DNA of 64,000 nt from Cephalotus follicularis (taxonomy: Eukaryota > Streptophyta > Magnoliopsida > Oxalidales > Cephalotaceae): assembly GCA_001972305.1 (NCBI GenBank), contig BDDD01000317.1:64508-128507 (forward strand), written 5' to 3'. Of the stretch, positions 23,857 through 37,384 are shown piece by piece (the first letter of the stretch is position 1; each line of letters opens with the position of its first letter). Under the pieces are notes generated by a model, which was not told the DNA's origin, did no database searches, and saw only the letters and a list, made by a program, of their open reading frames with translations. Made by a program: the position numbers and the translations under genes.

Positions 23857-25825
23857 TGTAACACTCCGAGTCACTGAGGTGAGTCTGAGACACTCTTTTT
23901 TTTGCTCTTCTTTCTTATATTCCTTTACTTAATTTAATTACTGAGTGTTAGATAAGGACATCTTTCCGCGAGAAATGTTAAAAACTTTAACATTTACTCA
24001 ATTAATTCATCCAATTCTTAATAAACTGATATACATATCAAAAATAATCTTAATCAATACATACAATTTCGATGCATCCTTAAAATGTATAATTATATAA
24101 TTACCATATCTAATAAATGGTCATACATTGAACAAAATACAATACTAATGCATTCTTTAATATCCTTATACGGAATGCGACTATCTAATTACTGGTCACT
24201 ACTTTCGGCTCTTTTACCTGATAACCAAATACAATAACCTATCCCAAATGAAGGGTCAGTCAAACGATCTCGTAGAATAACTTCACGTGCTTCAGTGAAC
24301 AATTATAACATTTATAGGCATGTCATGTTATATACGTGTGAATGTCAATTGTGACCGGCCATTTATATACAATCGTACCATATCAGTGTACATAAATAGG
24401 TACTAAACATACAATCTTATCCATATATATATCAGATAATTCATACAATATGTGCAAGCACACTCACACAAAACCCTATAGAATTATTAACCTCCCATAC
24501 CATAGAGTATATCTAATCGTCTATAGATATATACAAGGAAACTCGACTAGATATCATAGTCACCGATGGATATATATAGATGTCGGAGGGTGACTAGGTT
24601 TAGTTACGGTAGATATAAAGGCTAGAGCTCAACTAAAACTCCCCTTAGTTGCCGATGGATAAAGACACCAGAACTCAAATAGATCTAGTTGCAGGTGGAT
24701 AAAAACGTCGGAGCTCAACTAGTATACTTATACAAATAAAGTCACTTTAATAGGTTAGTAATCATACAACCCATACTGTCTTAGTACTTTTAATTTCCTT
24801 ACTAATCCTCAATGCACTTAAACCCATCATTTCTTTCTTTTTTGGTGTATAAAAAAATCCTTTACAGTGAGGATCGATTCGCGTTTAAAACAATATTAAA
24901 ACTCTCCTTGAAAACCATACACATGCCTAAGAAAGGACCCAATATATGTTCATTGAAAAACACATAAGTTAAAGCCATGAAACAAGCTTCAACAAGAAGA
25001 AGCAGGAAAAAACATCGAAGCACTTTTAGTTTTATAAAGGTTTAGCGTTGCGTCGACGTTTTGGAAAAAACATCGAAGCGCATTCAATTTTTTAAATGTT
25101 TTGCGCTGTTGACATTTGGGAAAAAACACCAAAGTGCTTTTGATTTTGTAAATGTTAACGGTGCGTTGATGTTTGAGAAAAAACATTGAAGCATATTCAG
25201 TTTTGTACATGATTATCGATGTTGACGTTTGGGAAAAAGCATCGAAGCGCTTTCAGTTTGGTAAATGTTTAGCGTGCGTCAACGTTTGGGCAAAGTATCA
25301 AAGCACATTTAGTTTTATAAAGGTTTAGCATTGTGTCGACATTTGAAAAAAAAAGCATCAAAGTGTATTCAATTTTATAAAGGCCTAGCGCTGTTGACGT
25401 TTGAGAAAAAGTATCGAAGCGCTTACAGTTTTATAAATGTTTAGTGCTATCGACGTTTGGGAAAAAGTATCAAAGCGCTTTCATAGGACAAACCTAGAAA
25501 TTCAATGTACAATGATTGTGTCGATGCTTATGGGGAAAGCATTGACGTAATTCTGTTGGAATAACCCAGAATTACGCTTTTTAGTTCAGTCTAGTACAAA
25601 TTTAGTTCCTTATTCAATGAAAATATTTAGGCAAGTTTAAAAATACTTACTGAACACATCTAAACCAGTTCATATCCGTTTAAAGGTCAATTTGATTTCT
25701 TGGTCTAAAACCCTAGAATCCTCTAACCTAAATCCATTTTTCAATCAATTCAATTCATTTAGTCAATTTAATACATTCCATACATGTTATACCATTGTTA
25801 TAAAGCAGTAAACCATGTGAGAATT
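23857..25825 (-). repeat. Truncated 3' LTR of G2
   Basis: On the plus strand it begins TGTAACACTCCGAG. It parallels 36264-37609 and 58035-58573 block by block, including a tandem array. The two copies part company after the shared word ACCATGT near 25825 and 58573, so the 5' part of this LTR has been lost. Confidence 0.75.
24997..25490. repeat. Tandem array, about nine units of roughly 57 bp, in the G2 3' LTR
   Basis: Each unit carries variants of GGAAAAAGCATCGAAGCGC, a TTTTATAAA-type spacer and GTTTAGCGTTGCGTCGACG. Units differ by point changes and small indels, so the array is old. The same array occurs in the 5' LTR (37385-37609 and 58035-58250), so it was present before G2 inserted. Confidence 0.8.
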
Positions 25826-26494
25826 TAGTCCCTAGATTCCATCGTCCATAATGAGAAGATATCCCCCCATCAACTCTTTCCTTTGCCATAGACAATCAAA
25901 TTCCATACTCTCATTTCCAATGTAAATTTATCAAATTATACTAATATTTTTTCTGCAACTCAGGTTACACCCCAATGACATATAAAATGAAATGAAATGC
26001 AAGAATAAGACCAGTACTGAATGTTGAAGTTTCAAAACATAACTCCAATAACCATGTTCTTATCAGTAGCCAATCCCTAACCTATAGCAAATGCCCTGAC
26101 AAGACCCATAGGTACTGTACACATAGTCTGCTTTCTATTTTTTTGGTTCCTTCCTCTAGAAGTAGAAGATGCATAGTCAATTTGCCTTTGTGGCATCCAT
26201 GCTTAAGGTACTTGTGTGGCTGCGATTGATCTGTGCTAATGAAACATTAAGGAAAATCTCAGACCATGTGATTTAAAGCACCACAAACCATGCAACTCTC
26301 CAAATACCAACGATAGTTGTCAGAGGTAAAGTTGGTCCTCTGATAATGTACGCAAAACATTAGTGTGAACTGATTCCCTGCATTAGAGAATCTGGGCTAA
26401 CCTCCCTGACTAGGTGCTCTAAGTCTATTCCCTGGACAGAAATTCTGTGTCTGACCTCTCCTACCTGAGGGGACGGATTTTCACACAATCCTGA
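25826..26494 (-). pseudogene. Decayed G2 gag C-terminal and downstream region
   Basis: This stretch becomes continuous with the gag sequence at 33882 when the CACTA element is removed at its TGA duplication. No intact zinc knuckle can be read and the frame is broken repeatedly. The assignment rests on position and the restored continuity rather than on a recognisable domain. Confidence 0.4.
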
Positions 26495-26989
26495 CAATAC
26501 AAAAAAACCAGTCAACGGCGAGGGGAAGAAACCTTTTCCGCATACTTCCTCGCCATCAACATGGAGAGGGTGTGGCGAGGGCTCGACGAGAGTCACCTCC
26601 CCTCGCCGTTGATTGCCCTCGTTATATGAAAGGGTATGGCGAGGGTATTCTCCCCTCCCCGTAATGTGCTCGGTACATGCCTTTACCCTCGCCAAGCCTC
26701 GCCGTGCCCTCGCCATGGCGAGTGCACGGCGAGGGTGTAATTCCTTGTCGTGTAGAATTGTTGCAGAATGGCGAGGGCATTACCCTCGCCATTATGCAGA
26801 ATCCATTCCCATATCCAAGCAAAACATGCAATTCATTTTTCAGGAGCAGCCACAATAACAATTTATATTTAAATTGTCCAATGGAATCCATCCATAAATA
26901 CTCAATGAAACATTTCATTTACATTAAGGTAACAAAAAAATGTAACTGAACTTTATAGCATATTTATAAAAAGTGTAATAAGTTTAAAA

Positions 26990-28696
26990 ACAATTTTAAA
27001 CTGTGTCAAAATCAACAAACTACAACTCAGAATCGCTATGGTCCGAGTCTGGAGATGACTGGGAATGGGGTACCGATTCTACGGCTTTCTCTGATCAGAT
27101 GTAGATCGTCTGGACTGCGACCCCATCTGAGTGACCATCATCTCAGCCAATTGATTCATTCGAGCTAGAGTAGCCTCCAACGTCGTCTGCACCTGAGTCA
27201 CCTGTTGTTGAAGCTCTGAGACCTCCTCGCGAACACCTGTGTCCGTCCCTGGGCTAGCATCTGATGGCTGTGAAGTGAATGGGCGACTCTAACTTCCCAT
27301 TCCCGACTGAGTACTTTGAAGTGCTTGTGGTAACATCTTTATGGAAGTCATGTAGTTCTCCAAGCCATGGATCTTGCCTTTCCGCGGACTTCCTATCGCC
27401 TCTGTCCATGCCACGATGTTGAAGGGAACCGGCCTACTAATACCGTCGGGCCCGCCACAGTATCTAGTCCGACAACAGCCTGGTACTTCTCCTATAAAAA
27501 AAATACAATATTAATCAGTTAAGTAATTGACATATAAACGGTAATTGACATATTAATCTCAGTTTGTGACTCACCATCATCTCCACTATAATAGGAGGTG
27601 GAAGAGTATCCTTCCCCGCCCTCCGATGGGTGTCGTAAAATACATCCACAATCTTTTTCTCCTTGGCCTCCTGCAAGTCAAATGCTATTTCGAATTAGTT
27701 TGAAACACAAATTAAGTTTATTAATCCATAATTATAAATTAAGTTTATTACTTACCCCAATCTTAAGTTGTCTTTAAATCGTATAACTACTGCTAGTGTA
27801 GGTGGTGTGTGCTTTGTTCGCCTTATTGGCGGCATTTGTTCTTGCCCGCTTCTGAAAATCCTCGGACATCCAGATGTTCATCATTTTATCCCACACCGAC
27901 TGTGGTATCTCTGTAGGGCTGCCTGCACTCAGGACTCATCTGATGCACACCAGCACCCATCATTGCCTTCTTCCTATAGTTACGCAACCACTTTGGGTAA
28001 TTCTCTTGCACGTAACTATGGAATACAGGTCTGTTGTGTGCATTAGATGGCAGAAAGCGGAAGTAGTCCTATGAAACATCAATGTCAAACAACGAAAATA
28101 AAAATATCCTGAATAATATTAATTGTTAACTACAACAATTTTACTCACCAGTAGCTTCTCCCACAGTAGTTCATTCTCTGAATCAGGTCACTGGCTCCAC
28201 ATGGTCCAAGGTTGCAGTATTCTGCCCTTGATGAGGGCCACTATGGTGTTCTTCATGTCCATCTCCTCAAAACACATGCAAAAACAAATATTAACACCAA
28301 TATGATATGTTAGTTTTAAAAAAATGTAATTAAATTACTAGTTACTTATCCATTGACATTGATGTGCCGAATAGGCCTAGAATCCTCCACCTCCTGCGAG
28401 GGTAAGTCCGACCCCCTACTAGCTCCCCTCATTCGTCACTGATAGGAGCATGATTAAAAAACATGGTTACGTTTGACTGTAAATATGTATAACAAAATAT
28501 AACAAAAAAGTTTCGATAATACGAAAAATAGTTTAAGGACAAATATCATGACATAACAAATTTCCTTACTAGCGCTAGGAACATCGGTATCCTGCTCCTG
28601 TGTGTCTAACTCCATGGAGTCCGACTCGGGACGCATAGATCCGGATGGTGTGGTGGAATCTCCAGGAATAGAGGAACCTGTGACCCTGCGCGACAT
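26990..28696 (-). pseudogene. TnpA-like second gene of the CACTA element (Transposase_24 type)
   Basis: The minus-strand start is at 28696 (MSRRVTGSSIPGDS). Further 3' fragments can be read in broken frames, including a W-rich phrase with GKIHGLENYMTS and a C-terminal coiled-coil-like stretch rich in Q, L and M (around 27280-27120). This arrangement is typical of the plant En/Spm Transposase_24 protein, which binds the subterminal repeats. Introns may explain part of the fragmentation, for example around 28560-28350, but stops make it non-functional. Confidence 0.6.
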
Positions 28697-29023
28697 ATCT
28701 GTAAGAACTCACCGTATTTAAAAACGATACAAATTATATGCAGTTGTCCTACTATATATTATCAAATTACAATGTCATGCCAAATTAGAAGATTAAGAAT
28801 AATATTGTAAATAGTATTTACTACAGATACTACACTATTAACTTACAGTTTAATCTATGCTATCAATATCCATGTCGTCTTGACTGTTGAAATCATATTT
28901 CATCACTCCGTCCTCCTCATCCGTGTCAGAAACATCATCTTCCCATTCATCTTCCTCGTCATTCGTATTATCATGGTTTGACGTGGGATCCCTTATTCTA
29001 ACATTTAGAGGCAATACTACCTC

Positions 29024-29581
29024 CTACCCTTCCCCATCTCCTCGAAGGGAATCGTCACTTTCATAACTTAAATCAGCTGCAAATGATCGTAGTGGACCAC
29101 TGGCGAAATCTTCTTGCAATGTCATATCCATACCCAAATCGTCGTCATCTTCTTCTTCATAATCAGGAAGGCTGTAGGCATTTCTGGGTTTCGTTTTTAT
29201 CACAGTCACCCACCATTTGTACCTACGATCGTTAAAAACGCTGGGTCCGTAGAACACCTGCACAACTTGACTTGCCAGCATGAACGGCTCGTATGTAGGG
29301 AGTTTCTTTTCTGGGTTCAGACGAACAATCCCAAACCCATCCACTCTAGTACCTCTCTCCGAAGTGTCAACCCAATCACACTTGAATAAAACAACTTTGT
29401 TGTCTTTTCTGTCGAAATCAAGCTCCACAACGTCGACCAAGGCTCCGTAAAAGTCACTACAACTATCATTCCATGTGCTTTCCTTGATCATTACACCCCA
29501 ATTTTGAGTTGTTGAGGTCCTCGATGCATTTTTAGTGTGAAACTTGTACCTGTTGATGACATAGCCCTTCCATGACCTCAC
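29024..29581 (-). pseudogene. DUF4216 region of the CACTA transposase gene
   Basis: An open 185-codon minus-strand frame with the family pattern: KDNKVVLFKCDWVDTSERGT, then the conserved QVVQVFYGPSVFNDRRYKWW, then an acidic tail with YEEEDDDDLG. DUF4216 normally forms the C-terminal part of plant tnp2-type CACTA transposases. It lies downstream of the tnp2 and DUF4218 fragments on the same strand. This segment is the best-preserved part, but the protein as a whole is broken. Confidence 0.8.
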
Positions 29582-30163
29582 TTTTGTAGTAGGTGCACTT
29601 GCAAAATTTCATAGACAGGCGTCAGCTTCCTTGCCGTTCTTAAGTTATTAAGTGTGCAATGTATACACGTCATATAGAAATCAACATCAACAATTAAAAA
29701 TTATGAAACTTATAGATGCTTTGTTGACATATTCTGGCATTACTTACATGGCTTTGAAACTATTTCACAAAGTGTACATCGCGTTCTTCTTTAATTTGTT
29801 TGTGGGTAATGTTAGGGTTTAATTCACTGACTAGTTGTTCGTACTCACTACAACGAAGAATATAAGTGAGATACGTTCAAATTGTACAATTCGTATAAAT
29901 AGAGTATAAACTTAGTACAATATATATGTATAGTTACTCAACCAGAGGCCTGACTTCATCACAGTTCAGAAGAATGTACAAATATGTAGCTTCGTATTCT
30001 TTGTCTATCATATGTCTTTTCTCTGTCTTGCCCAATACTTTACCGGGATGAGTAAATATGGATAGCAATCCGTTACTTGCAACGACGCCCAAATCTCAGT
30101 TTCGCTCAGGTCTATTCAACATCGTCAGGACATCATGTTCGAAATAATACGAACAAAACGTTG

Positions 30164-32532
30164 TCACCATCTTTTTAAGATCAAATAGCTCTCTGTAATT
30201 AAATATGTAATTAGAATGCATGACAAAGATATGAACATTTTCAGAAAGAGAAACAATGAATAATTGTACCTTTCAATTGGATACATCCACGTATTCTGAA
30301 CCGGCTCACATACTTTCGCTTCATAAGCTAAGTTGACAAGAAGATGTTCCATAGAATCAAAAAATGATGGAGGAAATATCTTCTCCATTTTGCAAATTGT
30401 TTGAACAATGTTACTCTGGAGCAAGTCCATCTTCGCAGCATTGTTCGATGTTCAGCATATATTCCGAAAAAAATCACTGACCTCTGCCAACACGTCAATG
30501 ATATTTCTCGGCAGCAACTCAGAAAATGCAATCGAAAGAAGCCTCTGCATAAAGACATGGCAATCATGGCTCTTCAAACCTGAAACCTTACACTCTGAAA
30601 CATTCACACACTGAGATATGTTTGAGGCATATCCATCCGAAAATGTTATCTTTGTCATCCATTCACAAACTTGTCTGACCTGTTCACTATTCAATGAATA
30701 TTTTGCTGGTGGCAATATGAACCGTCCATCCACCTCTTCTGCATGCAGTTCAGGTTTTATTCTCAACTCTTTCAGATCAAATCAAGTTTGTACGCGGTCC
30801 TTCGAATTTCCCTTCACATTCATGACCGTGCTGAATATATTTTCAAACACATTCTTCTCGATGTGCGTGATGACGTCCAACTTGTGTCTGACTAGTACTT
30901 TACTCCAATAAGGAAGTTCAAAAAAGATACCTCGCTTAGTCCAACTGTGTACTCTTCCGAACCCAGGAATCTTACTAGTTGGTACACCTTTTCCAAACAC
31001 AACTTCATTCAACTCGGGGAATTGAGCCTCTACCTTTTCCCCTGATAACCTTTCCACACCCACCCGTCGACCCTTCAAGAATTTTTTATTGTCTCTTCTA
31101 AACTAGTGGTATGTGGGGAACAATTGATAATGACAGTCAAATCACAAACATTTCCGACTATGCTTCAATCTAAAACCCTTAGTCCGACCCATGCAGTAGG
31201 GGCACGCCAAATGACCATGAGTACTCCAGCCTGACAGCATTCCATAGGCAGGAAAGTCACTAATCGTCCACATTAAAGCTGCTATCATCTGAAAGTTCTT
31301 CTTGCGCGTGCATCATAGGTTTCAACTCCAGTTTCCCACAACATCTTCAACTCATCAACAAGTGGACGCAGAAACACATCAATATCTTTTCCTGGGCTTT
31401 TTGGTCCAGGTATAATCAAGGACAAGAACATGAATGACTTCATCGTACACAACCAATGTGGAAGATTATGAGGGAAAACAAAAACATGTCAGTAAGAGTA
31501 AACACTACTACTAACCCCAAAAGAGCAAAACCCATCCATTGTTATTCCTATTCTAACAGTGCTAACCTCTGCAGCAAAAGATGGAAAAGTAATATCAAAG
31601 TGCTTCCAAGCTTCACCATTAACTGGGTGTACCATTACCACTTCGTTACCGTCGTTATCCTTCCTCTTCTTACTATGCCACATCATATCAGCAGATGTTT
31701 TATCTGATTGAAACAACCTCTGAATTCTTGGTGCCACTGGAAAGTGAAGTAAAACCTTGTAAGGTACCTGTTTCTTTCTCTTTCCGTCACCGCTAGGTTT
31801 GAATCTTGGATGATTACATGTTGGACACTCTGTAGCACACTTGTGCTGATCCCTGTAATACAACATACAATCATTGACATATGCATCTATCTTTTTATAG
31901 CCTAATCCCAATGTCTTCATAATTTGTTTCATCTTGTAATAAGACTCCGACAACTTCTCATCCTCAGGCATTCCGCTCTTAAGGATATGAAGAATTTCCT
32001 CGACCCTTTCCTTAGGAATCATATACTTGGACTTGACATTCATGAGTCGCGTCATCATATATAGCTTGGCGTGTTTTTTTACCACCATTCCACAACGGTT
32101 CATCCGCATCCTTAAGCAAGTCATAGAACTTTTTTGCATTGGGATTCGGAAATTCATTGGCCGTCTCGTCATGTTCACGGTATCAAACTCGAACCTCCCA
32201 GCATCGATTACGAGATCAACAAAAGGATTACTCGGACCCGAGGGGTCTGGCTGCTCTACTGTAGCTCGACGACGTTCCCTCCTTTCCCCATGTTGATCCC
32301 ACAATGTGTAATGTAGGGTGAAACCATTCTTCAACAAATGTAACCGCACTTCAGATCGAATTCCAAATGCCCTTAATTTGCAACGTTTGTAAGGACACTT
32401 TATCGTACTATTCCAGACAAACTCTTAGTTTGAGAATGCAAAATCTAGAAAAACGAGCACACCCCTGTTAAATTCCTCAGTTAGTAACCCTCGGACAACC
32501 CGTCTACTCATCCAACTCCTGTCCACATACAT
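30164..32532 (-). pseudogene. CACTA transposase (TMN, tnp2 and DUF4218), broken
   Basis: From 32532 the minus strand begins with a transposase-associated (TMN) domain (VDRSWMSRRVV, KCP, LHLLKNGFTLHYTLWDQHGE). It is followed by tnp2 with KTLGLGYKKIDAYVNDCMLY, a C-rich TECPTCNHPRF, KRKKQVPYKVLLHFP, MMWHSKKRKD, and then WTKRGIFFELPYWS and HIEKNVFENIFSTVMNVKG. A DUF4218 stretch follows (FPPSFFDSMEHLLVNLAYE). Stops near 32430, 31120 and 30780 and at least two frameshifts (one after NFRIP, another before SKYMIPKERV) interrupt it. These are diagnostic En/Spm transposase domains. The sister start at 63620 is of the same family. Confidence 0.85.
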
Positions 32533-33881
32533 TTTTTCTACAAGTAGGGTAAAAGATTGTTAGATTCAAGTATTCTTTTCTCAAAATGCATTGACTAAAG
32601 TGTATCTCACCACTTAACTCTAAACGGTATGGCCCTATCCCATTCTTGACTACGCACCTCCAATAATATTGTAATCCCACGTGCATAGTTCACTCTGAGA
32701 AAATTTTGGCAGCATCTTCCCACGGTTCCTCAAATACATGAATTAAACTGTATTAATCAGTTTAATTATGTATCCAAGGAACATGTTTAAGGAGTGTAAT
32801 CGAAACTTTCTTGAAGAAAACTATGTACACAGAATAACGATATATCCTACTGTGGACGTACGTATGCGAGAACTGTCCGAACTGGACAATTCATGATTAA
32901 CTCCTATTGAATGAATCATGAACGAGAATATAAAGTTTCTCTCGAATTTAATCATAATAGGTAAGATAAGGATGACATGATAATTTTACAAGATAAGGGC
33001 GAGATGATTGGAACTCATTTCCAAATTCTCTTATCAATTTAAACCACCAATTTGTATGCCTTTTTATCATATGAAAAACGACAATATAAATAGCATCCAA
33101 AGTACATTGAAAATTAATCTACGAAGTCGATACATTAAGATTCATGCAATATACTAATGCAATTAATATGAAGTTTATATATACAAGCTAACTTTCAAAG
33201 TTAGCTTATTGCTCTTATACATATTACCCTATATATATATATATATATATAGTTTATATACACAGCATATACCATCTGGAGATAGTCAATGCAAAGAGCT
33301 GGATATGTGGCCAAGTTGATGACACTAGTATGAGGGACACTTGCTATTTTCTTTTCTTTCTTCCTAATGTCTATGTGTCACACTTCACAATTACTCGTTA
33401 TACAATTACAAACTATCATTACTAAAACATTTGACTAATTTAGCAAGTGGAGAATTATTTCATTAAAGGAGCACTAATATACCTACTAAAGAACTAAAGT
33501 ATGAGAATATATATAGATTTATACCATAAAATCCTAAAAAAATCAGTGATAATACATGGAATCCAATCTTGGAGTTTGGCTGGAGGAGAAGAAAGAGAGC
33601 GGCGGTGGTGAGAGAGACCGGATCGGCGGTGAGAGAGAGAGCAGCAGGAGGAAGAGAGAGTGAAAAAAAGAGAGAGGAAGAAAAAAAAAGAAAGTGTCGG
33701 GTATGTAGGTTTAGGAAACAGCGAGGGCACTAAGTGCCCTCACCTAAAATTATTAAATTGGCAAGGGTAAGAGTGCCCTCACCATGCCTTTTTTTAAACA
33801 AAAATAACTGCTCAACGGCGAGAGGATTCAAGTACCCTCGCCATTTGCCCTCGCTGTTGATTGTTTTTTTTTGTAGTGTGA

Positions 33882-36141
33882 TCCACTATACGGTGAAGCT
33901 CCACTCTGATGACCACCACTAAGCGATCCAATACTATCGATACATTGAGATTTCTCACTTCCACCATCCTGCCATGTGGAGGCGCAGGCCTGGTGTTAGT
34001 TTGAATACTTATCCGTTGAATTTCTTTTGAAAAATCCTCAAGTTGTCTACCTCGAGTTGCAATATCTGACAATGTTCTCAAATTCAATGGAAACAACAAT
34101 TTTTTCAAATATGTTCTCAACCTGTGAAGAAACTTATTCACCCTCTGTGACTCCCCTTCTATTAGATTTGGAGCAAATCTGGCTAATTCAATAAATCTAG
34201 CCTCATACTATTAGATCGTCAAGTCCTCTTGTGTCAAATTAGAAAATTCTCTTCCTCTCTTGTCTTTCTTGTCTTCAAGCTAGAAATGAGCATTAAACTC
34301 TGTCAAAAAGGCTTCCTATAACCTTACTGTTCCATTATATGTCCATGTCGCATCTACCAAAGTCCACCAATATTCGACTTCTCCTTGAAGCATATAAACT
34401 GCTAAAGTGAGTATCTGTTCATCCGTGCAACCCATAAATTTAAATATTTTCTCTATATGAAGAAGCCACTTTTCAACGGTAGAGGCATCCAACTGTCCTA
34501 TGAAGACTGGATGGTTCAGCTTCATGAACCTCCCTACAATGTCGTCCCTCCTTGTGAATTGTAGTTTTTAATTAATTAATTAATTTTTTCGAATTAATCA
34601 AATTAAGCATTGAACACAAAATAAATAAGCAATCAAAAGTAAATAAATAAAGTAATTGCAGAGAAAAGGTTAGAGAGATGTAAACACAATTTTATAGTGG
34701 TTCGGCAAAGATTGTGCCTACGTCCACTTTCCCAATGTCTTTCTTGAGATTCCACTAGTATTCCACTTGAATACAATCTCCAAATATCTTTACAGGGGCT
34801 ATTCGGTGCACTTTACAATCTTCTGTGATTGATCTCAATCACTAGGGTTCACTCCCATTTCTCACTTTAGGGTTCACTCCCCTTTACAAGTATGGATTAC
34901 AAGGATGTTTTGTTTTGTGTAACCTCTCAAAGGTTTGATATAGCTATTATGATTACAGGAAATTGATTTCTCTAAAAAATGAAATGATCTTGATAAAGTT
35001 CTTGATGTTGATATGAAAGTGAATGAGTTTTTCTCTTGACAATCTTGCTTGAATGATCTTCTTCTTTTTTCTATTTCTTGTGTCTTCTTGTCTGTAGCTG
35101 AGTTGATTTAATAGTGATAATTGTTTGGACCTTGGGAATAACTGCTTTTTGCTTTGGGAAGTGCAGCTTTTTCTTGAAACTTGTTTCTTCAGCCTTGGGA
35201 AGTGTTATTTCTGTCTTGAGACTTGTTCCTTCAATAATGGCTTATTAAAAATGCTGTCAGTAATTTGTTCCCCGAGCGCAAAGCGTCGACGCTGTTCCTC
35301 AAAGCATCGCCGCTTATGTGTTCGTTGAAAATTTGAATTTGAAAGTTCTGCTCAAAGTGCTGAAGGTCTTGATCTTGGTGTCGACTGTTTGTCACAAAGC
35401 GCTGACGGTTTGAGTAAAGCATCGCCGCTTTGTGCAAATTAATTTGCCTTCCAACGTCTCTAGTTTTAACCGCCGATGTAGAGTCTTTAACCGCTTACGC
35501 CTTGGATCGAAGAGCTGACGCTTTCTTCTAAGTGTCGCCGCTTTGTGCAATTTAATTGACTTGAAACTTCTCTGGTTTTAACCGCTGATATGGGGTGCTT
35601 AACCGCTGACGCCTTAGCTCAAAGCGCTGACGCTTTCTTCAGAGCGTCGACGGTTTGAGCAATTTCTCCTTTGCTCAAAATGTTTCAACTGTTGATGCTT
35701 TTCACTTGGGCGTCGAAGGTCTCACAAAGCGCTAACGGCTTCATTGTAACAGTCGACGCTTAGACCTGTATCTGTAATTTTCTGTTTTGACTTTGCAACT
35801 TTTTATCTTAACTTGCACAAAAAACAAACTTTGTTAAATACAAATATGTTATCATCAAAACCCGGATTAAGACATAAACGTCAACAATAATCTACCTTAG
35901 GTACATGGTTTTCTCTATCCAATTTCATTTGAAGAAGATCATTCATGCGTACCATGACAACAAACATGTCTGTTGAAGTAATGTGATTATAATTTGTAGG
36001 TGGAGCATCCTCATCATAAGCTGGTACTATGCTCTCATATATTGATTCATTTTCGGCATCTGCCATAGCATTTGCTCGTCTTCCCTTGCCTCGGTAACCT
36101 CTCCGTTCTCTGTTTTTCATATCTACCTTATTACGAGACAA
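33882..36141 (-). pseudogene. G2 gag pseudogene, split by a solo LTR
   Basis: Minus-strand pieces: 36141-35888 (N-terminus, RRANAMADAENES and MVRMNDLLQMKLDRE), then 34559-34316 with the core FIGQLDASTVEKWLLHIEKI and LGGE-like MLQGEVEYWW, then 34141-33882 (LRTYLKKLLFPLNLRTLSDI). The core is the Ty3/Gypsy capsid domain. The Copia-like LTR at 34560-35887 interrupts the gene after VPKVDY. Frameshifts separate the second and third pieces. Confidence 0.75.
34560..35887 (-). mobile_element. Solo LTR, Copia-like, inside the G2 gag
   Basis: On the minus strand it begins TGTTGACGTTTATGTC with TTTTGATGATAACA soon after, and ends CTACA. Near 34697-34735 it has GTGGTTCGGCAAAGATTGTG and CTACGTCCAC, a block often found in plant Copia LTRs. 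Removing it lets the gag frame continue from KVDY to an FTRRDDIVGRF-like segment. The flanks TGAAT and ATAAT agree only in part, so the target duplication has decayed. From 35275 to 35755 it carries many copies of GCGTCGACGC- and GCGCTGACG-like words. Confidence 0.7.
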
Positions 36142-37384
36142 GCAAAATACAATTAGTTGTGCACTTATCTAGTCAATATCCAATATCCAATTATCAATTG
36201 TATACTCAAGTTCCAATACCCCTATCGAATCCTAATAGGCTAACTCAGTCTCTAATACCATTTTGTAACACATCAAGCCTGAACGGAAAGCTCGAGACGC
36301 TATTCTTTTCTTATTTCCTATATTCATTCACTTAATTTAATTGTTGGGTGATAGATAAGGTTATCTGTATACAAAATACATTAAAAACTTTAATAATTAA
36401 TGTATTAATCCATTCAAACGCTTAATAAACTGATATACATATTAAAATCATCTTAATCAATCCATATAATTCCAGTACATCATTAAAATACATCATCGTA
36501 CAATTACCATATCCAATACATGTCCATACATTAAACAAAATACAATACTGATGCATCCTTCAATATATCCTTATCTAGAACTCGACTATTCAATCACTAG
36601 CCAATACTCTCAGCTTCTCTACTTGATTACCAAATGAAATAACCCCATCCTGAAGGATGGGTTAACCAAACGGCCTTGTAGAATAACTTCATGTGCTATG
36701 AAGTGAAAACATTTATATGCATGCCATGTTATATGCGTGGATGTCAATTGTGATCGACCATTCATATAAAACTGTCTCATACCGGCGTACATAAATTGGA
36801 TATTGACATACAATCATATCTATACATCTATCAAACAATCCATATCATGTTTGTGAGCATGCTCAAGCAAAACCCTATAGAGTTATTAACCTTTCATATC
36901 ATAGAGTATATCTAGCTGCCCATGGATATATAATAGGGAGCTCGACTAGATATCCTAGTCGCCGATGGATATAGATGCTAGAGTTCAACTAGATTTAGTT
37001 ATTAGTGGATAAAAACGTCAAAGCTCAACTAAAACTCCCCCTGGTTGTCGATGGATAAAGACTTCGGAGGTCAAAAAGTACATTTATACAAACAAGGTCA
37101 CTCTAATATTTTCCAAATCATGCAATCCATATCATGCCATAATACACTTATACCATGCCTTAATACTTTTCATTTTCTTATTAATCCTTAATACATTTAA
37201 ACCCTTCATTTCCTACCTCTTTTATGTACAAAACAATCCTTGACGATGAGGATCAATTCATAATTGATTCTTGTTTAAAACCATGTTAAAACCCACTTTG
37301 AAAACCATGCAAGGGACTAAGAAAGGACTTGATATATGTTCAGTGAAAAGCATTTATGTTAAACCATGAAACAAACTTCAAAAA

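Larger units (their letters stand above)
26495..33878 (-). mobile_element. CACTA (En/Spm) transposon, decayed
   Basis: The right end in reverse complement reads CACTACAAAAAAAACAATC. The left end reads CAATACAAAAAAACCAGTC, so the third base of CACTA has mutated. A 3-bp TGA duplication flanks it (26492-26494 and 33879-33881), as expected for CACTA. Both subterminal regions are packed with GGCGAGGGC/GCCCTCGCC words (26512-26800 and 33722-33860), the presumed transposase-binding sites. The minus strand carries the transposase-associated, tnp2, DUF4218 and DUF4216 regions and then a second TnpA-like gene, which is the usual CACTA order. At 7.4 kb it is compact for an autonomous element and it is interrupted by stops and frameshifts. 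Confidence 0.88.

Noticed and set aside
24997..25490. Regular repeats resembling a CRISPR array
   Set aside because: Units are diverged head-to-tail repeats with no constant repeat and unique spacers, and the array is part of a plant LTR.
26613..26949. Overlapping frames with repeated Leu-Ala-Pro-Ser words on both strands
   Set aside because: They are translations of the GCGAGGGC subterminal repeats of the CACTA element.
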